Source: an uncultured Collinsella sp. (lineage in GTDB: Bacteria > Actinomycetota > Coriobacteriia > Coriobacteriales > Coriobacteriaceae). Taken from it: a stretch of DNA of 20,648 nt. The translations under genes and the position numbers were made by a program. Under the pieces are notes generated by a model that saw nothing but the letters and a program-made list of their open reading frames with translations, was not told the DNA's origin and did no database searches. Every line of letters begins with the position of its first letter. The stretch's first letter is position 1. This document shows positions 15,840 through 20,648 of the stretch, one piece after another. The DNA lies in assembly GCA_902494605.1 (NCBI GenBank), contig CABUUG010000019.1:1-20648 (forward strand). Reading direction: 5' to 3'.

Positions 15840-16746
15840 CGTGGGCTACTCCTTCAAAGAGGCAATCAGCCACTTCTTCCGTAACTGGACTACCTCGCTC
15901 GGCGCCGTCATCACGATCTTCCTTTCGCTGTTTATCATCGGCCTGTTCATTATGGGTTCCGCGATGCTGAACTCCGTGATCGGTACCGTCGAGGATCAGG
16001 TTGTCATTAATGCCTTTATTAGCGATGACGCCGATCAGGCAGACGTCCAGGCCTTTGAGGCCGAGCTCAAGACGTGGAGCAACGTCAAGTCCGTGACCTA
16101 TAAGGATAAGGACGACGCGCTGGCCGAGTACACGAGCAAGATGTCGGGTAACGCCGACGCCACCATGAGCGCGCTCGACGGCCAGAACCCGCTGCCCGCC
16201 TCGTTTGCGATTGAGATGGACGATCCGTCTCAGGTCGAGAGCACGGCCAAGAAGCTCAAGAAGGATGCCGATTTCCAGAAGATCGCGGATGACGGCGACG
16301 TCAACGCGAGCGTGCTGTACGGCCAGGAGGAAGTGAGCCGCCTGTTCCAGGTGACCAACTACATCCGCATCGCCGCCGTGGTGCTCGTTGGCCTTCTGAC
16401 CTTTATCGCATTCATCTTCATCAACAACACGATTCGCCTGTCCATCACGGCGCGTCGTCGTGAGATTGCGATTATGCGTCTGGTCGGCGCCAGCAACGGC
16501 TTCATTCGTGGCCCGTTTATCACCGAGGGCGTGCTGCAGGCCATTTTGGGCTCGCTGCTTTCCATCGGCGTTCTGGAGCTGCTGCGCAATCTGATGATTC
16601 CGCGTCTGCAGGAGAGCATCGGCTGGATGTCGTTTGCCCTGCCGATGCAGTACTACCTGGTGACCTATGCTGCGCTGATTCTGGTCGGCGTGATTATCGG
16701 TCTCTTTGGTTCTGCCATCGCCATGCGCCGCTACCTGCGCGTGTAG
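15826..16746 (+). CDS. ftsX: Cell-division membrane protein FtsX
   Basis: This 306-residue protein is the membrane partner of FtsE. It has the FtsX layout: a short cytoplasmic start, one membrane segment (about 23-47), an extracellular domain (about 48-180) that in other bacteria contacts peptidoglycan hydrolases or their activators, and three further membrane segments (about 182-205, 231-251 and 272-297). RRREIAIMRLVGASNGFI (206-223) is the conserved cytoplasmic loop that couples to the ATPase. The ATG at 15826 lies inside the end of ftsE (14-base overlap), with GGGGAGG upstream, so translation is coupled. A strong terminator follows 25 bases after the stop. Confidence 0.95.
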   Translation: MAPTNVGYSFKEAISHFFRNWTTSLGAVITIFLSLFIIGLFIMGSAMLNSVIGTVEDQVVINAFISDDADQADVQAFEAELKTWSNVKSVTYKDKDDALAEYTSKMSGNADATMSALDGQNPLPASFAIEMDDPSQVESTAKKLKKDADFQKIADDGDVNASVLYGQEEVSRLFQVTNYIRIAAVVLVGLLTFIAFIFINNTIRLSITARRREIAIMRLVGASNGFIRGPFITEGVLQAILGSLLSIGVLELLRNLMIPRLQESIGWMSFALPMQYYLVTYAALILVGVIIGLFGSAIAMRRYLRV

Positions 16747-16770
16747 GCATGCCTGGAATTCATCCCTTCC

Positions 16771-16805
16771 AACGGGTCGTCTCTTATGGGGCGGCCCGTT
16801 TTTTG
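16771..16805 (+). terminator. Intrinsic terminator of ftsEX
   Basis: AACGGGTCG (16771-16779) pairs with CGGCCCGTT (16792-16800) with one T-G pair and runs into TTTTTT (16799-16804). Confidence 0.85.
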
Positions 16806-16881
16806 ATCCCTAGGGGACGGCAGGATGGCGAATCATTTGGGTAGACTCTTTGGAGTCGGCAATCGATAGTTAGGAGGCGCC

Positions 16882-19017
16882 ATGGGGCGCAATAACAAGC
16901 ATAAGCGTGGAGCTCGCAATAAGCGCGGGCCGGTGCGCAGCGAACGCCGTCCGAGCCTGACCGGGCGCGTGCAGCTCCATGAGCACAGTGCCTATGTCAT
17001 AACCGAGAATGGCGACTACAAGGTCATGGGCCGTGGCAAGCGCGAGATTATGGATGGCGATACCGTTGCCGTGAGCATTAAGAACAGCCCGCACGGTGAG
17101 CGGCGCGCCGTGATCGAAGGCGTGGTTGAGCGCGCAGCCATAAGCGTGGTGGGTACGTACCAGACCGCCGGTCCGCTCGGTGTGATCGAGCCGCTCGATT
17201 CGCGCCTGAAGGCCGACTTCTTCATCCTGCCCGAGGATACCTCGGCGGATTGCCTGGGCGTCCGCCCGGGTGATGCCGTTGTCGCGCGCATTTTGACCTA
17301 CCCGACGCGCCTGGAATCGGGCACCGTGACGATCGAGCGCCGCATTGGCGGAGATGACGCGCCCGATTTGGGCGTTCAATATGTGATGGCGCGTTACGGC
17401 TATACCGATAGCTATCCCGAGGCCGCGCTGGCCGAGGCCGAGGGGCTTTCGCTCGATGTGTCCGCGGCGCTTAAGGACCCGCTCCGCCGCGATCTGCGCG
17501 ACCGCTTTGTCATCACGATCGACCCAGTCGACGCGCGCGACTTTGACGATGCCATTTCGTTGGAGCGCACGCCCGAGGGTGGCTACAAGCTGGGTGTGCA
17601 TATCGCCGACGTTTCACACTATGTGGCTTGGGACGGACATATCGATCTTGAGGCTCGTCATCGTACGACATCGGTGTATCTGGCCGATCGCGTGCTTCCC
17701 ATGCTGCCCGAACGCCTGTCCTGTGACCTGTGCTCGCTTCGCCCTGATGAGGACCGCCTGGCGTTTACCGTCGATATCGAGCTTGATGCGCAGGGTCGCG
17801 TGCGGCATTACGATCCGTACCCCAGCGTGATTCGCTCGCGTGTGCGTATGGACTATGACGGCGCCGAGGCGCTGCTGGTGCGTGCCGGCGCGGTTGAGTA
17901 TTCGGTGCTGGAGGGTGCGGCCGAGGATGTTGCGGCTGCTGAGACCTCGCGCGAGGAAGCGCTTGAGCGCGGTCTTGCATGCGAGGAGACCGCCCGCGGC
18001 TACAACATCGACCTCGGCGATTTCCTTGTCGCCGCCAACGAACTCGCCGAACTTCGCCGTCGTATTCGTCGCGCCCGCGGCTCAGTCGATTTTGACACGG
18101 CCGAGATTCGCGCTCTATTGGATGAGGACGGAGTGCCCGTGCAGATTGTGGCGCGCGAGCGTTCGTGTGCCACGTCGCTTATCGAGGAAGCCATGCTGCT
18201 CGCCAACGAGTGCGTTGCAGAGTGGCTGGCGGACCGTGATATCGAGGCCTGCTATCGCGTGCATGAGGATCCGAGCCCCGATAGCCTGCACGGTGCCGCC
18301 GTTGCGCTGGCGCAGCTAGGCATCATCGACGATCGCCGTGCTGCCGGTATTGCCCTGGGGAGTCCCGATGAGCTGCAGGCTGCAGTCGATGCTGCCGCCG
18401 GTACGGCCAACGCACCGCTCGTCAACACGCTGCTTCTGCGCAGCATGCAGCGCGCGCTGTACAAGCCGCGCAACGAGGGCCACTTTGCGCTCGCCGCGCC
18501 GTGCTACTGTCACTTTACGAGTCCCATCCGTCGCTACCCCGATCTGGTGGTGCACCGCGTGCTCAAACTGCAGTTGGCCTACGAGCAGCTCGGCGGCAAG
18601 GACGCCTTGGTCCGTACGCCGCGGCTGATCGGCAAGGGGCGCGAGTCGCTGCCGCGCATTCTGCCGCAGATCTGCCGCGCATGCAGCGATGCCGAGCGCG
18701 CGGCAGATGCCGCCAGCCATGCGACGCAAAAGATCAAGATTGCCCAGTACTATGAGGACCGTCTGGGCGAGCGCTATGCCGGAACCGTCTCGTGGGTTAG
18801 CAGCATGGGCCTCTTTGTGCGCTTGGACCTAACGCAGGTCGAAGGCTTGGTTTCAATCAAGAGCCTGGGCAACGAGTGGTTCGAGTTCGACGAGGATGCG
18901 CTTACGCTGACGGGCGCCGACACGGGGACTCGTTACGAGCTGGGGCAGCGCGTGATCATCGAGGTCTCGCGCGTCAATACCACGCGTGGGCACTTGGACT
19001 TTAAGCTTATCCATTAG
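16882..19017 (+). CDS. rnr: Ribonuclease R (RNB-family 3'-5' exoribonuclease)
   Basis: This 711-residue enzyme degrades structured RNA from the 3' end and, in many bacteria, helps clear defective mRNA with tmRNA. After a very basic start (GRNNKHKRGARNKRG) come cold-shock-type RNA-binding folds (about 25-170). The RNB catalytic domain follows, with the Mg2+-binding aspartates D214, D220, D222 and D223 in IDPVDARDFDDAISL and with TSPIRRYPDLVVHR further on. An S1 domain (about 629-711) closes the protein. It is shorter than E. coli RNase R (about 810): the lysine-rich C-terminal tail is absent and the basic stretch is N-terminal instead. The ATG at 16882 has AGGAGG four bases upstream. No smpB or tmRNA gene is seen next to it. 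Confidence 0.94.
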   Translation: MGRNNKHKRGARNKRGPVRSERRPSLTGRVQLHEHSAYVITENGDYKVMGRGKREIMDGDTVAVSIKNSPHGERRAVIEGVVERAAISVVGTYQTAGPLGVIEPLDSRLKADFFILPEDTSADCLGVRPGDAVVARILTYPTRLESGTVTIERRIGGDDAPDLGVQYVMARYGYTDSYPEAALAEAEGLSLDVSAALKDPLRRDLRDRFVITIDPVDARDFDDAISLERTPEGGYKLGVHIADVSHYVAWDGHIDLEARHRTTSVYLADRVLPMLPERLSCDLCSLRPDEDRLAFTVDIELDAQGRVRHYDPYPSVIRSRVRMDYDGAEALLVRAGAVEYSVLEGAAEDVAAAETSREEALERGLACEETARGYNIDLGDFLVAANELAELRRRIRRARGSVDFDTAEIRALLDEDGVPVQIVARERSCATSLIEEAMLLANECVAEWLADRDIEACYRVHEDPSPDSLHGAAVALAQLGIIDDRRAAGIALGSPDELQAAVDAAAGTANAPLVNTLLLRSMQRALYKPRNEGHFALAAPCYCHFTSPIRRYPDLVVHRVLKLQLAYEQLGGKDALVRTPRLIGKGRESLPRILPQICRACSDAERAADAASHATQKIKIAQYYEDRLGERYAGTVSWVSSMGLFVRLDLTQVEGLVSIKSLGNEWFEFDEDALTLTGADTGTRYELGQRVIIEVSRVNTTRGHLDFKLIH

Positions 19018-19046
19018 CTAAATCCCGACTCATGGTGGGGGAGCGG

Positions 19047-19077
19047 AGGGCGGCCTTTCGGGACCGCCCTTCGCATT
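19047..19077 (+). terminator. Probable terminator of rnr
   Basis: AGGGCGG (19047-19053) pairs perfectly with CCGCCCT (19064-19070), followed by TCGCATTT. The T-rich tail is weak. It lies 30 bases after the rnr stop codon. Confidence 0.6.
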
Positions 19078-19135
19078 TGAATCGTGGCTACCTTGCCGTC
19101 TGCTCGGCCGCCCGCTTACCTGCTATTTGAGAGGT

Positions 19136-19174
19136 AAAACCTACCAAAATAAACCTGTCCCTTTTTGGCAGGTT
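19136..19174. repeat. 39-nt hairpin repeat, copy 2
   Basis: This is the second copy of the unit at 6986-7024, differing at two of 39 positions (A for G in the left arm, which creates one mismatch in the stem, and T for G beside the right arm). AAACCTACCAAA (19137-19148) pairs with TTTGGCAGGTTT (19164-19175). A further small hairpin, TTACCT (19116-19121) with AGGTAA (19132-19137), abuts its left side. It sits 20 bases before the serine recombinase start codon. Confidence 0.8.
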
Positions 19175-19194
19175 TACAAGAAAGCGGGGATGAG

Positions 19195-19800
19195 ATGGCG
19201 ACGGTGTACGGTTATGCGCGGGTGAGTTCGCGCGATCAGAATCTTAATCGGCAGCTGGATGCGCTGGGCGCCTATGGCGTGGGCTCGGCGAATATTTATG
19301 CCGACCATGCGAGCGGCAAGAACTTCGATCGACCGCGTTATCGCGAGCTGCTCCACGTCCTGGGAGACGGGGACGTGCTGGTGGTGCTTTCTATCGACCG
19401 ACTTGGCCGTAATTACTCCGAGATTCTTGAGGAATGGCGACGCATTACCAAGGAGCTCGGGGTTGCCATTGTGGTGTTGGACATGCCATTGCTTGACACG
19501 CGCGTCAGGGCCAGCGGCGCGCCGGATGTGACCAACACCCTGATTGCCGATATTGTGCTGCAACTGCTGAGCTACGTGGCGCAGGTGGAGCGCGAGAATA
19601 TCCATCGGCGCCAGGCGGAGGGAATTGCGGCGGCGCGGGCGCGAGGGGTCCGTTTCGGTCGACCTCGCAAGCCGTGCCCTCCTCAGTTTGAGCTGGTGCG
19701 CGATAGCTATGAGGCAGGCGATATTACCCGCAGCCAGGCAGCAAAGTGCCTGGGCGTGTGCGTGGGGACGTTCGATCGCTGGATGCGCGAGGCGGGGTAG
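19195..19800 (+). CDS. Serine recombinase (resolvase/invertase family)
   Basis: This 201-residue DNA recombinase has the catalytic N-terminal domain beginning MATVYGYARVSSRDQN, with S11 the probable nucleophile. LSIDRLGRNYSEILEEW carries the conserved active-site Arg residues. The long E helix follows (VERENIHRRQAEGIAAARARG). A C-terminal helix-turn-helix (about 178-201, SQAAKCLGVCVGTFDRWMREAG in part) binds DNA. Size and order match resolvases and invertases, not the large integrases. The ATG at 19195 is used because an earlier TTG at 19165 lies inside the hairpin repeat. The ribosome binding site (GGGG-ATGAG) is poor. No transposase, crossover-site pair or invertible segment is visible nearby, so it looks like an orphan. 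Confidence 0.9.
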   Translation: MATVYGYARVSSRDQNLNRQLDALGAYGVGSANIYADHASGKNFDRPRYRELLHVLGDGDVLVVLSIDRLGRNYSEILEEWRRITKELGVAIVVLDMPLLDTRVRASGAPDVTNTLIADIVLQLLSYVAQVERENIHRRQAEGIAAARARGVRFGRPRKPCPPQFELVRDSYEAGDITRSQAAKCLGVCVGTFDRWMREAG

Positions 19801-19849
19801 GGGTTTGCGTCGCTTTGTCGCTTCCTGTTGCGATTCAAATTTTGATACG

Positions 19850-19875
19850 TTGACGATGTCATTTGGGGCTACACT
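19850..19875 (+). promoter_or_regulatory. Possible promoter of the VanZ-like gene
   Basis: TTGACG (19850-19855) and TACACT (19870-19875) match -35 and -10 elements, but the 14-base spacing is shorter than normal. The -10 element lies about 30 bases before the TTG start. Confidence 0.3.
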
Positions 19876-19905
19876 CGCTGATATTCAAAAAAAGGAGGTT
19901 GGCCC

Positions 19906-20487
19906 TTGGCGCGCGTAAAACAAATAATCGGATGGACCGCGATCGTTCTGTTCGCTGCAACGCTGGCGGGCATCTGGGCGCTGACGGAGCAAAATGCGGT
20001 GGAGACGTCGTTGCTGAGCGAGTCCACCGCACGTGTGGTGGAGGGTCAGGCCACGGGCGTTCAGGCTGCCGATGCCACGGGTGAAGCCCAGGCGGAGAAC
20101 GGAATGACCGGGGGAACCGATTCGGCTGCCTCGAATGCCCGGTCTGGCCGACTTGCTTCCATTCGCATGTGGGTGGGCACGAACGTCCGTCGCGTTGCCC
20201 ATACCGTAGAATTTTTCTTCGTCGGATTGTTCGCCTCGGTGATCGTGGTCTGCTTTTCCAGGCGTCCATGGAGTGTGTGTTCCCGTTGCGTGCCTGTGTT
20301 TCTCTTTTGCGCTGCCTGTTCCGTTGGCGACCAGGTGCATAAGATCTTTGTTCCCGGCAGGCATTTCGACGTTATCGATTTAGGATTCGATGCTGCGGGC
20401 TATGTCACCGCCATGCTGTTGGTATTGCTGGCAGCGGCGTTGGTGCGCCATGTGACTCGGCCGATCGGCGCCCATGCGAGGCGCTAG
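19906..20487 (+). CDS. VanZ-like membrane protein
   Basis: This 193-residue protein has a first membrane segment at about 8-27. A hydrophilic, Ala/Gly/Thr-rich linker (about 30-90) follows, then two or three further membrane segments (103-118, about 129-140 and 164-181). The motifs H99-T-V-E102-F-F and D142-Q-V-H-K-I-F-V-P-G-R152, followed by D155 and D158, match the VanZ family. VanZ itself gives low-level teicoplanin resistance, but most family members have no proven function. The start is TTG at 19906, supported by AAAGGAGG seven bases upstream and by the lack of an in-frame ATG before the first membrane segment. The linker of about 60 residues is longer than in typical VanZ proteins. Confidence 0.8.
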   Translation: MARVKQIIGWTAIVLFAATLAGIWALTEQNAVETSLLSESTARVVEGQATGVQAADATGEAQAENGMTGGTDSAASNARSGRLASIRMWVGTNVRRVAHTVEFFFVGLFASVIVVCFSRRPWSVCSRCVPVFLFCAACSVGDQVHKIFVPGRHFDVIDLGFDAAGYVTAMLLVLLAAALVRHVTRPIGAHARR

Positions 20488-20530
20488 CCTTAAGACGAGA
20501 CATCGCGACTGCCTATGCTTCGACATTGAC

Positions 20531-20536
20531 TACAAT
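20531..20536 (+). promoter_or_regulatory. Possible -10 element before the ArsC/Spx-like gene
   Basis: TACAAT (20531-20536) lies about 75 bases before the next start codon. No convincing -35 element was found at the right distance. The leader in between shows no clear hairpin. Confidence 0.3.
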
Positions 20537-20609
20537 AACGGCTGCAATCGCGAGTGGTCGTCGATGTGCGGTTTTCCAGACACCTGTTTTCTCTAAGAAA
20601 GGAAATCCC

Positions 20610-20648
20610 ATGGCGGTATTGTTTGTTGAATATCCCAAGTGCTCGACC
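20610..20648 (+). CDS. ArsC/Spx-family thioredoxin-fold protein, N-terminal fragment
   Basis: Only 13 codons are present (MAVLFVEYPKCST) before the window ends. The YPKCST pattern, with a Cys after the first beta strand, is typical of the ArsC-related reductases and Spx/YffB-like proteins. The ATG at 20610 has AAAGGAAA seven or eight bases upstream. Whether a second Cys follows, and whether it is a reductase or a regulator, cannot be seen. Confidence 0.55.
   Translation, partial: MAVLFVEYPKCST

Noticed and set aside
19165..19194. A TTG start giving the serine recombinase ten extra residues.
   Set aside because: The TTG is inside the right arm of the 39-nt hairpin repeat and has no ribosome binding site. 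The ATG at 19195 begins at the conserved domain.
19018..19194. A tmRNA or smpB gene next to rnr.
   Set aside because: No tRNA-like ends or tag reading frame were found. The space holds a terminator and hairpin repeats only.

Overview
The window looks like chromosomal DNA of a high-G+C, anaerobic Gram-positive bacterium of the class Coriobacteriia, and Collinsella or a close relative is my best guess. The grounds are high G+C with strongly G/C-biased third codon positions, strong GGAGG-type ribosome binding sites, a two-gene (split) transketolase, an FtsE with a long Pro/Ala/Gln-rich N-terminal extension, an L31 leader resembling the coriobacterial type, and intergenic repeats of a kind I associate with that group. 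No rRNA, tRNA or CRISPR array is visible, and taxonomy is an inference from style and gene content.

Layout, left to right. 1-250: the 5' end of an IS110-family transposase on the minus strand (only its first 24 codons lie inside the window), preceded by a strongly folded stretch that may be the element's bridge-RNA region. 251-330: repeat-like hairpins. 457-2277: adenine deaminase. 2476-3270 (+) and 3348-4190 (-): two convergent HAD/Cof-type phosphatases. 4278-6061 (-): citrate synthase and, upstream in the same direction, a small ACT-domain protein. 6387-6812: ribosomal protein L31 with a structured leader and an unusual Ala/Glu/Lys tail. 7155-11110: secA and prfB (RF2), sharing one base. 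11243-12133: YitT-type membrane protein. 12342-14115: transketolase as separate N- and C-terminal genes. 14116-14618: a gene-free 503 bp packed with palindromes. 14619-16746: ftsE-ftsX. 16882-19017: RNase R. 19195-19800: an orphan serine recombinase. 19906-20487: a VanZ-like membrane protein. 20610 to the end: first codons of an ArsC/Spx-like thioredoxin-fold protein.

The genes are mostly housekeeping (protein export, translation termination, cell division, RNA decay, central carbon and purine salvage) and sit in short transcription units bounded by clear intrinsic terminators. The unusual material is between the genes. (1) At least six intergenic hairpins carry the same GGGACA-type core but have different stems, and two of them are near-identical 39-nt copies about 12 kb apart. 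(2) A nested palindrome of about 123 bp lies upstream of ftsE. (3) Three genes (ade, the first HAD gene and yitT) have terminator-like hairpins with a T-run placed immediately before the ribosome binding site or including it. (4) The IS110 5' end has a folded upstream region next to the repeats. These are the parts most worth following up.
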